Assembly (NCBI GenBank): GCA_025024175.1
Contig: QCXZ01000041.1
Location: forward strand, 50,463,786-50,527,785
Reading direction: 5' to 3'
Length of the DNA: 64,000 bases
From: Rhyzopertha dominica
Lineage: Eukaryota > Arthropoda > Insecta > Coleoptera > Bostrichidae
In this document: positions 11,900 to 23,939 of the stretch, piece by piece
Layout of the letters: each line of letters starts with the position of its first letter
How positions within the stretch are numbered: the first letter of the stretch is position 1
Program-made: the position numbers and the translations under genes
The notes under the pieces: model-generated
The model's database searches: none
What the model saw: only the letters and a program-made list of their open reading frames with translations
Told to the model about the DNA's origin: nothing

Positions 11900-14200
11900 T
11901 TAAAGATACTATGTACCATTAAACATAGAGTATTGAAGAAAAACCATAGAAAAAATCCAATCAGATTCACCGTCATCAACACGATGGATAGCTCCTACTA
12001 CCTTTTCTGTAGGATCATCTATAAGCTGCTGATTGAATATATCATATTTCTTAAGTTGCCAAACAGAACACCATTCATCTTCAATGATGTAAGGAGCACG
12101 AAGGAAATCTTCTGCCCACAGGGATTGTCTGGAAGTCAACTGAGTTGTAGGTAGCTCTTGCAGATCTCGGGAAATCAGAAACTCATTAGGAGCTGATTGA
12201 TATTTTTGCCAAGCTTTATATGCAGCAAACCGTCTGAGAATCTCCGGAGNAGCAATGTTTGAAAGAATCGGAAGCCAAGGTAATANAGTTTTCCAGACAG
12301 GACAGCAGTACTCGGCAGTGTTATAAAGCAAGGCAGTTGCAGAAGTACGCAGTACACTTGCTCCCCAACTTGACCCAGCAAGCTTATGCAGGATGTTATT
12401 TCTAGTCTGTAATTTTTTACTGATGTTTCTAGATGTTTCCTGTACGTTAGGGACATATCTAGGGTCACTCCAAGGTATTTTGGCCAAAATTATGTTTGAG
12501 ACTTATGTTATCAAGTACAGAAAAGTCTTTACTTTGCAAAGCCAATGCCATGTCATCTGCATACACAAATTTTCTCGATTGAGTTACTGGATGGTCACTT
12601 TTGTAAAGACTGAAAAGAATAGGCGACAGAACCGATCCTTGTGGAAGACCATTATTCAAAATATTGAATTTGCTACTTTTCTCTCCCAGAAACACTCTGA
12701 AGTGACGTTGGGGCAGCATTCGTTCGATAAGCTTCACAATCTTTCCACATTTCAGAGTATTAAATAGTTTGAGGATCAATCCATCTTTCCACGCAGTATC
12801 ATATGCCGACGATAATTCATGAACACTACTCCAGTTTTCAATGGTTTCTGGAAACCAGCTTCAGCATACGTTGTTAGAGCCAAGACTTGGTCACAGCAAC
12901 TTCTGTTCTTCCTAAATCCTGCTTGTTCCTTCGGCAGTGAGTCTTCAATAATATGTCCTTATTGTTTGGTAGAGTAATTTGTCTAGTAACTTGTAGCAGA
13001 CGTTCGGGAGGGCAATGGTATGGTTCCGTAACTTCCTGCTTCGTTTGGAGGTTTCTCAGGCTTTAAGGCAGCAATAATAACCTTTGTTTTTTGAAACAAA
13101 CTTGGAAGAGTACATGTATCTAAAATATTATTATAAAACAATAACAACCATTTTGAAGCATTCGGCCTCAAGCACCTTTGCGGGCTTTCAGAGCATAAAT
13201 AGCTTGCCGAATGAGAATAATTGTGACAACTCTACTGAAGTTTCGCATCTTTGTCTTAATCGACGAAGTTTTCCCTTCATCTTTTTCAATTCTTCCGTAG
13301 ATATTTGAACTGAATTAGATATATTAACCAGTGGATAAGCTAAAACATTAGGTGAAAATAATAACGTTTTTATGTGCTTCTAATTTTTTCAGCAGGTTCC
13401 AACTGCTGCGACTGGAGTGGGTGAAGTTCATGATATGCATTAGAGTATTCAATTTTTTCTTCCGAGATTGATTCCGGGATTCTAGAGTCCTGTCAGCCAA
13501 TTTATAACTGGGAAGAACTTGATACTGTCTATACAAGGTATTAGTTTCTTTATTCCAACAACGGACGTAGCATTTTCGAAAACCCCTTGGAATAGTTCTC
13601 TTTGCAGCACCTACAAATCTCTCGCAGTTTTCAGGATCGAAGATTCATGTCAATTTGAGTACTAAATCCTTACCAGTCTGCTTTTTGAAAGTTCCATTAT
13701 GTTTTTTCAAGTAAGGCACTTTTTAATCTGCATCCCAACTACTACTAATTGTGGACGATGTTGGCTTCGTAGAAAGTCATTCAACACTTGCCGTATCACA
13801 CGAAGAGACATTAAATTAGCATCACCGGAGGAGATCTTGTCTGGATTGTAGTCACGTCTCTATCTTGCCAAATTCTTCTCTTTTTCAGAGTAAACAAGAT
13901 GCAGGTTGTGCTCTTTTATCCAGAACAAGTACGCTCATATCGTTATCACTCTAGCCCAATAAATTGTTGTGATGGCTATTAAAGTTTCCAATATACACAC
14001 ATAAGGATGTTCGTGGTGTCTAAGGAAGTTGTCTGGCCAGACAGTATGCGGAGACTTATAAATGTTGTAAATGGTGAGGTCTCCTACTTTAGTTATGATC
14101 ATTTCAACACCATTTACAATTCCAACTGATCGGAAGTTGATTAAGTCAGATTTCACATAAATTGCAGACCCATGAATACTGCTATTTAGAGAATTGATTA
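11900..14200 (-). mobile_element. Jockey-type non-LTR retrotransposon, degenerate, antisense
   Basis: From high to low coordinates it follows ORF2 order. Endonuclease: VEMIITKVGDLTIYNIYK (about 14,100), then HPYVCI (about 13,990). Linker: IPRGFRK and SRSSWNLLKKLEAHK (13,600-13,370). RT: KVIIAALKPEKPPNEAGSY (about 13,070), EQAGFRKNRSCCDQ (about 12,920), LPQGSVLSPILFSLY (about 12,640), FVYADDMALAL (about 12,560). C-terminal region: LAGSSWGASVLRTSATALLY (about 12,340). Frameshifts and N bases interrupt it. No poly(A) or target duplication was identified, so the ends are approximate. Confidence 0.88.
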
Positions 14201-14204
14201 TTGA

Positions 14205-15635
14205 GCAACTCTTGCAAGGTAGTCTAATTTATCCTATGATATACCACCTTCTATATATAACTGTAGAATTGGAAGACTGTGGTCAATATTAAAGGATCGG
14301 TAGCAGCCTGTAGGCTGAGTACGGTCTTCTAAGTGACATCCATGGGAGATTTCAGTTGTGTAATGTCTCGCATGAGCTCTGTCTAAAGATCTGACGTAGG
14401 CTATCAGGAAATCAACAAAATTTCCAATAAAATCAAAACTTTTACGGAGAACTTTATTAAAATCACCATTCGGTTCCGTCTGTGCCCGATATGGGAAAAC
14501 ATTAATCTGATTCGGTCGCATATATCCCCAAAAAAGTACAGTTTGTGAGCAATTAACCGAACTTCCAGATCTCCTTCATCGTCGGTTACTCAATTTCATC
14601 TCCGCATCGGCAAACACGGAAACGAAACGCGATCTCGTCCAAACCAAAACCCGTGGAGAATCTCCACAAAGCCGCGTCCTTCTCCGATTGACACGTTCGA
14701 GTCGACACGACACCCGTTTATCTGCTTAAAAATTCGAGCTCCATCACCGGCTACTTACCGACCGGCCGCTAAACACGAATCGGTATCTTCGTAATAAATG
14801 TTTAAAAATAAACGGACGTCTTGCTCATGCACGATGACCTTCGCGGCAGCGGACAATGCGTAATGTAGGACAGTCCGTCTGTGCGCTGAAACGAACCAAA
14901 AAGCCATCGGGGCCTTTTTGTTCCTGTCGACGGTAATCCGATGGTCCTTTTTTCTTTCGTGGCGTTGACGACAAGACGCTTAAGACGTTTATTGCTCTGC
15001 GATTGCGGTATGAAAGACTCGGACGAGTTGTGGAGTTCGGAAAGGCAGCTGCTGCGCCCAGGGAGCTGTAAAAAGAACTTTCTTCCGTGGAGGCGTTTAG
15101 GAAAGTTCTAATCCGCGGATTTTCTTCCGTAGTTTCGTACATTCAACAAGTGGTTTCACTTCAGCTAGTTAAGAAACGGCTGCTCTTCCTTGTGTACTTC
15201 TCCAAATGAAATTGCACTTGTAAGTTGCGATATCCCGGTAATTGCTCGTTTACTTAAAGTTCTTCCAGTCTTATAGCGTTATATTGCCCCACAAAAAAAT
15301 TATCAAAACTCCAATAATGAGGGCTTACTTACCTCTTCAGGTTCCTTTAGAAAATACCTACAAACAGCTCATAAATTACCTCCCAGTTGCAGACTATAGG
15401 CTGTTGCTTCAGGACCATATTCAGTCCGTTTGGCCGTAACAGTTTATATTTATACACATAAAAATGTTATCGCGCCTAGCAACCAGTAATTATGATTGTC
15501 CAGATTATTTATTATAAATCACAAAATTATTTATTACCATTTTTGAAAACCCTCGTCGAACCAAAGTTTTCGCACTTTTCTATCCTGAATACCACTCACA
15601 ACCATATTTCTCATAGTTGATTGTGAAATTTTGGT
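14205..15635. other. Spacer; CpG-richer block at about 14,560-15,140
   Basis: The middle part is notably richer in CG dinucleotides than its surroundings and contains a 105-codon minus-strand open frame without recognisable motif. It could be an exon, a promoter or a chance frame. Part near 14,230-14,520 may be 5' sequence of the neighbouring antisense retrotransposon. Confidence 0.3.
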
Positions 15636-15645
15636 CATTTTACAA
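15600..15645 (+). repeat. Dispersed 40-bp repeat, copy 1
   Basis: Core GTTGATTGTGAAATTTTGGT with flanking matches. The same 40-bp segment with about four differences occurs at 50,011-50,050 inside an sgg intron, in the same orientation. It may be non-coding sequence of the adjacent transposon family. Confidence 0.7.
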
Positions 15646-16976
15646 AAAGTGAAGAAGAAAAACCTGATTCCGTGAAAAATTCAGTATTTTTTTCAGATTT
15701 ACATACATTACAGAAGTTTTCTAGCGTTATTTGTATTATAGTTCTGAATTTCTGCCCTGATTCGTCCTTTTAAATCATCTGTATTATGTGGCCGATCAGC
15801 ATAAATACGCTTTTTCAGATACCCCCAAAGGAAAAAATCAAGCGGCGTCAGATCAGGGGAACGTGCTGGGCATTCTATCGCTCCGCGCCTACCAATCCTT
15901 CTCTCTGGAAATATCGCATTCATAAATCCACGAACGTTGACTGCAAAATGGGGTGGCATACCATCTTGCTGAAACCATATCTGTTCATAAGGACGCGCAG
16001 CATTTTCACGATTAGGGAACAGGCGAATAAGTTCTAGTATAAGGTGTTAGCGCAAGAGCGCATTCGAATTTCCATCGATGAAAAAAGCCCAATAATTTGC
16101 TCACCGATAATATACCACACCAGACATTCACTTTCTGAGGGTGTTGTGTGTGGACTTGTTCCATCCAATGTGAATTTGTGTCCGACCAATATCTGCAATT
16201 ATGTCTATTCACATTACCATTGAGGCAAAAAATCGCTTCATCAGAAAACATAATCCAATTTAAAATGTTTCTATCTTCATCTATCATGTTCATAGCAGTT
16301 TCGCAATATTGTATCCTACGATCGAAATCATCTTCGCTCAGTTCTTGTAATACGTGAATTTTGTATGGAGGAAACTTATATATTTCAAAATTTTCTGAAC
16401 AGATCTTCTGCTAATATGGTAAGTGAGAGCACACAGTTGTACGGAACACTTGGGATTCTCGTGCACATCTAAAAGAACATTCAAGCTACTTTCCTCGCAC
16501 TCGTAGCAACCTTTGGACGCCCTGGTTTTTGACGATTTTTAACACCGACGGTTTCGTCAAAATCTGGTAATTAATTGGTTCACGATCTTCATGAATTGCA
16601 TTGTAGAGTGCAACTACTTCCGAATAACTTAGCCTTCTATCTTCATAACCAATCATCATCAAAATTTCGATGCGATCATGTTCAGTTAACTGAGGCATTG
16701 CGATTGCAAATAACAAAGTGAATGAAAATTATCAGCAGTCACGAGGAAGGCGATAATGAATATGGTTTGTTATCACACTTTTCTCAACTAAGAATTGAAC
16801 AAGTGTGATACACTTTTAAAATCAGGAAAATGTGATGTGCCCCTTAACATTTAAAAAAATGCAACTTGCACCCATATTTTGGAAACAACAGCTGTCTCCA
16901 GAAATGCATTTTTCAGAAAAATCGATCGAATAGAACTTGAAATATCCTGCTGGTTCCATACTTTGTCGCTACCCTG
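15640..16976 (-). mobile_element. DD41D-type element (family 2), copy A, decayed
   Basis: The 5' end of the element is at the high coordinate: minus-strand CAGGGTAGCGACAAAG begins at 16,976 and is flanked by TA (16,977-16,978). Transposase pieces on the minus strand are: an N-terminal helix-turn-helix (MPQLTEHDRIEILMMIGY, near 16,700); IMFSDEAIF with the first Asp (about 16,245); NVWCGI; PPHFAVNVRGFMNAIFPERR (about 15,950-15,900); and RSPDLTPLDFFLWGY with the third Asp (about 15,850). Frameshifts lie near 16,020-16,080 and 16,300-16,480. After KLL the C-terminus is shortened relative to copy B. No matching 3' inverted end was found, so the low-coordinate limit is approximate. Confidence 0.85.
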
Positions 16977-16978
16977 TA

Positions 16979-17557
16979 CAATTACTATGGAAAACTGTGT
17001 ATTCGGTCATGTATTTATTAATGTATAATCACTTACAGATCGGCAATAGAAATTTCCATAAAACACTACAGAAAAAGGCAGGCTGATTTTTGTTAATTTC
17101 AAGCTTTTTTACAGAAGCAGTGAATATCTAACCGATATCTACTTTACTCGGAAGCTCGAAAGCTCAAGTTGTATTCGTCAGTTTATAAGATGCTTAACCC
17201 GTTGGTAACATTATTATACTCCGTTCAGCGAACAGATGGAGTGATCATGATGCGTGTTCTTCACGTAATTTTTAAACCATAATCATTTCATTATTTTTTG
17301 GTTGATCGTTCAGTAGTCTAAAATTTGTTACAAAGAGTAAGTCGGACTTGAATAATCAGGATCAAATCCGATAACGTGCAGGATGCATACAATTCACGTG
17401 ATCACACCGTTATTCGGTGATCAGAGTATAGTATACTCGGTAAGACTTTAGCTTATACTGTTGAAGAACTGAAACATAAAAAATAACAGCTAGCAAACAG
17501 ACTTAACCCGTATTTGCGCTATAGTGGATTTTCCAAGCTTTTGTACTTTTCTGCTAG
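16979..17557. other. Upstream region of the SIAH-like gene
   Basis: No gene recognised. A pyrimidine-rich tract ending CTGCTAG at 17,557 looks like a 3' splice site 126 bp before the SIAH-like ATG, so a non-coding 5' exon may lie further upstream. An imperfect palindrome (TGATCAC...GGTGATCA) sits near 17,398-17,423. Confidence 0.35.
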
Positions 17558-17683
17558 GTGTGGAGACAAAATGCATTTTATTTCGGGCAATACTGGTCTA
17601 GACAAGGAACCTGCGCACGTGATAATTTCACGGTCGTCCATGAAAAGACAGGTGGGCGTTCTTTGCTGCGTTTAGTGGTCAAA

Positions 17684-18679
17684 ATGTCCGGATCACAGAA
17701 CGACGTTCTTCAAAGCGAAAACGAATTCGCATGTGTTAATAAACCGGTGGGATGTAAAGACATATCTGAATCAAATGAAGACAAACAGCAACACGAGAAA
17801 GAGTGCGTTTATAACGAAATTAGTTGCTGTTATCCCGAACGCTGCAAATGGAAGGGCCTCAAGATCAACGTGGCGGAACATTTTCAGAACGATCATCCAG
17901 AGAGTAATAAGATCGATAAGCCTTCTTTTCACATGACTTGGCAGGACATTAAGGTGGACATCATCGATGATACCGAAGACGAAGATGATGAAGGCCCAGA
18001 ATTTTATGATATGGAAGTGTTGTCCAATGTTAACCGTAACTGTATTTCATTTCGGAGATGTGATAACACCAGTGGACCCATCGACATGAAGGTACTCAAA
18101 TTTGTAGATCCAGAGACAGTAACCATAAAAGTATTTCTGCCACGTGTAAATACTTGTGAGTTTTGTAAGCTGCCTTTAGTTTATTATGGGCTAAAATGTG
18201 CAAAAGATCACGTCTACTGTTTAAAATATATGCCTAGGAAAATCCCTGTTTGTTTTCTATGCGAAAAGAAATTTGCTGTAGTGAGTAACGATGACGATCT
18301 ATCTAGCGCACATGCTCCTCTTCCTACATATATATGTCATAATAATTGTTCATACATGACTTGCAGTATGGAGTTAATAAGGCAGCATGAGCATGTATGT
18401 TTTGGCGACAAGGAAGCTGAAATATATAAACCGATTATTTCTGTACCTTTCAGTAAATTGGGCGACACTCCAGAATTTTATTGCGGTGTTAGAAACGAAA
18501 CTGTATATAGTGTAGGTTTATCAAAAACAATATCAAATAACTTTCTGTATAGTCTAAATGTTTGTGTACCGGCGATCACAGATAGTAGGAGTGAAATACT
18601 TACAAATTACGTTGTAACCATAGATGATGGTGATCTAATGTGCACTAACTCTCATCCTGTTCATAGAGATACAAATTAG
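17684..18679 (+). CDS. SIAH-type zinc-finger protein (Siah-like E3 ligase family, degenerate RING)
   Basis: Single uninterrupted 331-codon frame. The ATG at 17,684 (AAAATGT context, MSGSQNDV) is the first ATG in frame; the open frame upstream to 17,558 begins with GTG just after a likely splice acceptor, so it is probably 5'UTR. Residues 17-71 form a SIAH-type double zinc finger: C17, C24, H37, C41, then C48, C54, H66, H71. An acidic linker (about 95-106) follows, then a RING-like unit (C158-C161, C172, H176, C179, C190-C193) in which the Cys expected near 182 is Tyr. A second partial SIAH finger (about 216-239) and a C-terminal domain complete it. Siah proteins are ubiquitin ligases, and insect genomes carry many divergent Siah-like copies. 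With a damaged RING and RING/finger order unlike classical Siah, catalytic ligase activity is doubtful. The lack of introns may mean retroposition. Confidence 0.75.
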   Translation: MSGSQNDVLQSENEFACVNKPVGCKDISESNEDKQQHEKECVYNEISCCYPERCKWKGLKINVAEHFQNDHPESNKIDKPSFHMTWQDIKVDIIDDTEDEDDEGPEFYDMEVLSNVNRNCISFRRCDNTSGPIDMKVLKFVDPETVTIKVFLPRVNTCEFCKLPLVYYGLKCAKDHVYCLKYMPRKIPVCFLCEKKFAVVSNDDDLSSAHAPLPTYICHNNCSYMTCSMELIRQHEHVCFGDKEAEIYKPIISVPFSKLGDTPEFYCGVRNETVYSVGLSKTISNNFLYSLNVCVPAITDSRSEILTNYVVTIDDGDLMCTNSHPVHRDTN

Positions 18680-19189
18680 TATGTCCTTTTTTAACCATGG
18701 AATTGTAATACAAGATATCAAATATCTTGATAAAGATATGGCTGTTAAAATATTTATCGTATAGGATAGCCACTACATATATTGTTGCGGTACTAAAATA
18801 TTCACATAAACACATTTACACATTATTAATAATTGTTTTACTTTTACTTATAGAACGTGAATGTTACTTTATGGGCGGAAATATATTTTCAAAGCAGTCG
18901 TTGTCTATTTTTATCAAAACTGCCGAATATATCGGTATAATGAAATTGGTATAAGCAGATAAGCAGCAAATCTCCCACAATGAAAATCTGGCATCATCTC
19001 CGGCAAAAACTTGTCTAATTCATCAAATGCAGCGAGTAAATTATCTCCAGGATGTCTGTATAAAATGCCTAAAAGCGGCAATGCTCAATGCTCTGTGTAA
19101 CATTACTCGATCGAACAATTTTGTGTCATATGGATGAATTAGGTGTGTCAAATTGCAAGTTGGCACACTTTGAACATTTACTTACTTCT
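18680..19189. other. 3' flank of SIAH-like gene, no other gene seen
   Basis: AT-rich. It probably includes the 3'UTR of the gene just upstream, but no canonical AATAAA was seen close by. Confidence 0.35.
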
Positions 19190-20110
19190 GTAATTTTTAT
19201 GAACAAAATCAGTTTGTGCAATGGCTTCACCTCTAAATCCTGTAGTAGCCAATTTGTTTATGGAAAATTTTGAACAGGTAGCGATAAACAGTTTTCAGTT
19301 TAACCCAAAATGTTGCTATAGGTACGTAGATAACACTTTTTTATTTCGCCCCACGGTATAAAAGAGTTGGGTAGGTTTCTAAATCATTTGAACAGTCAAA
19401 ATCCTGACATAAAATTTACTGTAGAAATAGAAAGCAATGGTAGTTTACCTTTCTTTGATGTCTAAATTTACAGAATAAACACTGGACAGTTAGGACACAA
19501 GGTTTACAAAAAACCAACACACAGACAGATATTTACATGCCACATCTAACCACCCTCCATCTCAAAATAATAGTCTTATAAGGACGTTATTTCTTAGAGC
19601 ACAAAGGATCTCAGATGCAAGTTCTTTACAAAAAGGAATATATCACCCTAAATCAGCGCTAGTGAGAAATGGTTTAGCAATAAGAATATTTGGTCAGTTT
19701 TTAATAAAAGTGCTCATCCAAATCAAGTAAATTCTCAGCCAGGACAAAGTTGCGTTTGCCTCATGTACAAGGCCTTTCGGAAAATTAAAGAGGTTGCTTA
19801 AAAAACACGATATTTTAGTTGTTGATAGTACATATAATAATTTAGATAAATTTTTATGTTCTACTAAAGACAAAGTACATTTAGAGAGTGAATTACTTGT
19901 GTTTGCGTTACATGGGTCAAGCTAAAAGAAAAGTAGATACGCGTTTGAAAGAACACATACGTGCTACTATAGGCTGCAACAGATAGATAAATCTTCCGTA
20001 GCTGAACACTCATATTTGACTAAGCACATGATGGACTTAGATAAAACAAAAATTTTACATAGAGAATATATTATTACAAACGGCTAATAAAAGAAGCTAT
20101 ATAAATTTGT
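19190..20110 (+). mobile_element. Penelope-like element relic (RT and GIY-YIG parts)
   Basis: MASPLNPVVANLFMENFEQ at 19,221 is the conserved RT block preceding the catalytic box. The box itself reads YRYVDNTFLF (about 19,317), with Asn replacing the second Asp of YVDD. Then come FTVEIESNGSLPFFDV, LGHKVYKKPTHTD and HDILVVDSTYNN, in Penelope order. Around 19,900-20,060, YMGQAKRKVDTRLKEHIRA and SSVAEHSYLTKHMM match the GIY-YIG-type endonuclease region that only Penelope-like elements join to an RT. Several frameshifts and stops show it is dead. Upstream parts and ends are not defined. Confidence 0.85.
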
Positions 20111-21384
20111 AGGAATATGTACTAATAATTTTAATATGGTGACATTTGGAAGGCTATTTTGTAGTTATCTTTTATCAAGTAGTTCGTGTATATCTAGTAG
20201 GTAGGTAGTTCCTTTTACGTCGTTAGGTTCTTTTTTACCAGGTTGACACGTTGTTTCTATGACATCTCGCTTCCTTGGTGATTTGTTTATTTACTTTCAA
20301 AATTTTGTTTGAACTTGTGTCAGGCAAATTTTGAGGTTCTTGTTTAGATCTTGTCCCCAATTCATGGTCGTAAAAACGTCACTTTTCTGACATACCCCGT
20401 ACACACAAACCGTGGCACATTCACAATCGTCACAGAACATTACTCCCGAATGTATAGCGTCCCATTCTGGCATAAACCTAGATGTGCAATTACTACGTAT
20501 GCGCCGTAAACGATGGCATCAATTAAGTAAATTATACCATTTGCTTGGTAATTATGGCCGTTGTTTTTTGTTGTTATTATATTTATGACACGGATCTACA
20601 TGCGCAGATTACGGATGTGGACACACCAGTTGATGCTGGAGGCACACAGACGCGAAAAAAATTCTATAGCAAGTGACTCAGCAACAATAATTTTTTTGTG
20701 ACACTCGCTCTGGTACGGATCGTGGCACAATGGTTTGCCAGCCTCAGGCCGTGTTAAATCTTCCATGGGAGTTTGCGCAAATTAGCGCGTTGATTTTCTG
20801 TTAATTCGATCAGTTTGCTTTAAAAAAAATAACAACTACATTCGCAGAAAAGTAGTATTTTTTTGCAATTTCTATGTATAAGACACATAGGGAAGCATAA
20901 GTTTAAAATATTGAGTATGTTAAGAACGAACTCCTGGCCGACATTCCCGAAAGAATTCGGAAAATTCTGACATTCCTATTAAACACCTAACGCAATTCTT
21001 CAATTCCAACTCCTGAACTATCAACAGTTGTTTGGTTTCCTGTGACATTAGGACAGTGCCTTTTCATATAAGGTCATAGGAAAAGAATGTATTTCAACTG
21101 TCGGGGCTAGGCTGCTGTTATATTGGACATCGCTTCGCAAAATTGTGTTCTTTCATCTGGATCGTCGGATGGCGTTGAATTTCATAGGGGTGGAATTTGT
21201 AGCGTTTTAGAACTTTTCTCCACGGATTAACGTGATGATCATTTTGCACTAGCTGCCTCCAGAACAGATAGATTCAACAAATACTTGAATTTGGGCAGCT
21301 TCATCAACAATCCTTGCTTGTTTTGTCTTCTTATTAATCTCTGAACCAGATTCTTTCAGAATTTCTTCCGAACTTATAGGTGCC
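20111..21384. other. Spacer without recognised gene
   Basis: No coding or RNA feature recognised. Part may be the 3' tail of the Penelope-like relic or the 5' part of the next retroelement. Confidence 0.35.
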
Positions 21385-22497
21385 AGTGAGTCCTGCTGGG
21401 TGGCGAAATGTTTGATGTCGGCGGTGACGTCGGAAGTCCCTCAAAGATCTATCCTGGGACCAATTTTGTTTTTAATTTACACCGCTGATTTACTCTCGAA
21501 GCCCAAATTTTCCACTTGCGTGGCATACGCTGACGATACTTACCTTTTACACCATTTTGACCCACAGAACATAGAGAGGGCAAGCTTAGAAATGAATGAG
21601 GGCCTAGGCAACATTAGTGAATGTTCTAGTAACATTAACTTAAAGTTGAACAGCAATAAGTGTTCTGTAGTATACTTCGCGTTGAAATCGTCACAAAAAT
21701 GTTTTGTGAAGGATGATATTAATGTACATGTGGACCATAATCAACTGCCTGTATATGAAAGGATCAAAACTCTTGGTTTAAGTATAGATAAGGACCTTCG
21801 TTTTAAAAATCACGTGTCTTCTGTTATTAAAAAATGTTATGTTGCTTGCTCTTGTACTCTAATCATCTTATTCTCAACTTCAAACTTAGAAAACAATTAT
21901 GTGAATCTCTGGTGATCCCTCACTTACTTTATTGTTTTATGGTATACTTTCCTTGTCGTGATGCAGGCTTCAGAAGGTGCAGAATAAATGCTGCATATTT
22001 ATATTTGGACTAAAAGAGTATGCTCATATCAGTAAGTGCATACAGCAGCTTGAATGGTTAAAATTTGATCAACTTTTTCATTACCACCTTGCAACTTTCT
22101 TGTTTCGTGTCTTTCTATCCTCTTCGGCAAAATACTTGCATAATAAGTTTCATAGTCATCGCAGCTTGCATTGCACTGATTTATCTCTTAGATATGTCCA
22201 CCATTTATCAATGCCTAGCTTCCGAACCTCCCTATACACGCGGTCTTTTACTTATAATGCTATAAAATGTTATAATGAACACTATGATTTGTTTACTAAA
22301 ATGTGCTGTGCAGAAAGTTTCAAAAAACAAATGATGTATAGGTAATTATAATCAAAGCATGGTACTATAGTTGTCTATGTTTTTGATTTGTTTATTCCTC
22401 ATATTGAACTAATTTTATATTTTTTTGGGTTGAGTGGAATAGCTACTCTAGACTTCGCCCAATAGTATGATTAAATAAAGTCCTATTATTATTATTC
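21385..22497 (+). mobile_element. 3' half of a non-LTR retrotransposon with (ATT)n tail
   Basis: The ORF at 21,400-21,915 holds the RT palm: VPQRSILGPILFLIYTADL, then AYADDTYLLHHF with the YADD box, then LKLNSNKCSVVYFA and YERIKTLGLSIDKDLRFKNH. After a shift near 21,915-21,975 the C-terminal part continues (QNKCCIFIFGLKEYAHIS ... YNAIKCYNEH) to a stop at 22,345. The element closes with AATAAAG near 22,474 and an ATT repeat at about 22,484-22,496, a common non-LTR tail. It is 5'-truncated, as is typical. The clade is probably jockey/CR1-like, but I cannot fix it. Confidence 0.85.
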
Positions 22498-22499
22498 TT

Positions 22500-23510
22500 G
22501 AAATTTAGCAGCAACATTTCCAATGTACTTATGCTTGACGAGGTGTTTAGGATGTCCTTTATTGTAAACCCGTCGCTGCACGCCCATAAAGCATTCTCGA
22601 AATGCTGGATTTTTTTTATATTAATGAAAAACTGTTTCCTTTTAAAAATCATTGCACGTAACCATCTTTTTGAATTTTGATAAATAGTTGTCAACTGTAA
22701 AATGAAGTCATATTTTAACGATCATTTACTTGCATCATTCTTTCTTTCTTATTCTGAATATTTTGTATTTTTATTGAGTTTACTATACTTATGTGCGAGA
22801 AATGCTCAGAAAGAAACCTAATACTGATAACATTCAACACAAAAACGTTTTTATAATTATCCACTTATCATGAAGATAATCCACATTAAGTGATACAAAC
22901 ACTTGATTGTTGACGATTTGATAACTTTTTGCGCTGCATGTTTGTTATCAAAGCGAAAGAAATTATATTCATTGCACAGTACACTATTCGGCACTTTTGA
23001 TAGCTAGATAATATTTTCATTGTGGTTATCGAGAGACATTTTGTGTTCCTGGTGGTGTGAGACCATTATACAACATTTAATGCTTACCAAGTTATTTATT
23101 CTACAGATTTTTTTATAATAGCGTCTCAATATTTAGGAAACGGCATTATCAATCGTCTCTAAAAGCATGGTATAGTATTAAACTGTAATAGAGCAGAAAA
23201 TACAGTAAAAAGAATGACAAAATATTATTATTGACCTGTCATTTACATTATTCATCAGTTTGAATACAGTCTTCTAAGTTCTGTACACCTGTCTAGATAA
23301 TAACTTTAGAAGAAGCTCTAAGAACTTTTTTGAATGTGGCATTTAGAAACTGGATGGAATTTGCAGCCAATAGATATATCTCGCCAGTTAGAGAATACGG
23401 CCTTGTGTATACTTTATTCGAAGTCAACAATAACAATTTGAGGTGTCAGTCTTACACTGAGTGCTCTGCTTTTGATTTGAATTGACTTAAAGGCATCTTC
23501 ATATGTGGTA
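22500..23510. other. Spacer without recognised gene
   Basis: AT-rich. Short open frames near 22,500-22,700 overlap on both strands and lack motifs. Confidence 0.4.
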
Positions 23511-23515
23511 GACAT

Positions 23516-23938
23516 TTAATTCGATATAATACAAAAAACCAAAGGGATGTGAAGGCCGTTTTGGATAACATGTATCGTAGACATTTGTAAAAAGTATTTT
23601 AGACAATGAGTAAATGCTCCATCTACATAAATTTCTTTTGACTCGCACAATGTCTGAAGATTTGTAGCACAAGAAAATATAACTATGCCTTTGAACTCAT
23701 CTGCTGTTATCAGGAAATTTTCCTCTATGACTTTCGTCACTTGAAGGGATGCTAGTAAAGAAATAGTTTCTTCGGCACTTTTTGGGAGATTTTGCGCCTT
23801 GTTTAACAGGCGACTTCTAATACATGTCATATCTAAACAAGTTATAGTCCCCATGGCTTTCTTTTCAGATTCTAAGACCGCACAAATTATTTTGGTTAGT
23901 TTTTCTGAAAATATTGTCGACAGCTTTTCGTTTACCAC
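23516..23938 (-). pseudogene. MULE-type transposase fragment
   Basis: A 140-codon open frame in which IVIFSCATNLQTLCES, then EIYVDGAFTHCLKYF, then STIHVIQNGLHIPLVFCII matches the start of the MULE transposase catalytic domain. There the Asp of VDG(T/A)F is the first catalytic residue, followed by a Q-x-x-T-I-H-stretch and P-L-V-F. The expected remainder of the domain (second Asp, Glu, zinc-finger parts) is missing after the stop at 23,516. Neighbouring sequence gives no inverted ends. Reading this as a partial Mutator-like element relic is family knowledge applied to one motif block. Confidence 0.7.
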
Positions 23939-23939
23939 C

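Noticed and set aside
14825..15142. 105-codon minus-strand open frame in CpG-rich block
   Set aside because: No recognisable content. Composition alone explains the lack of stops.
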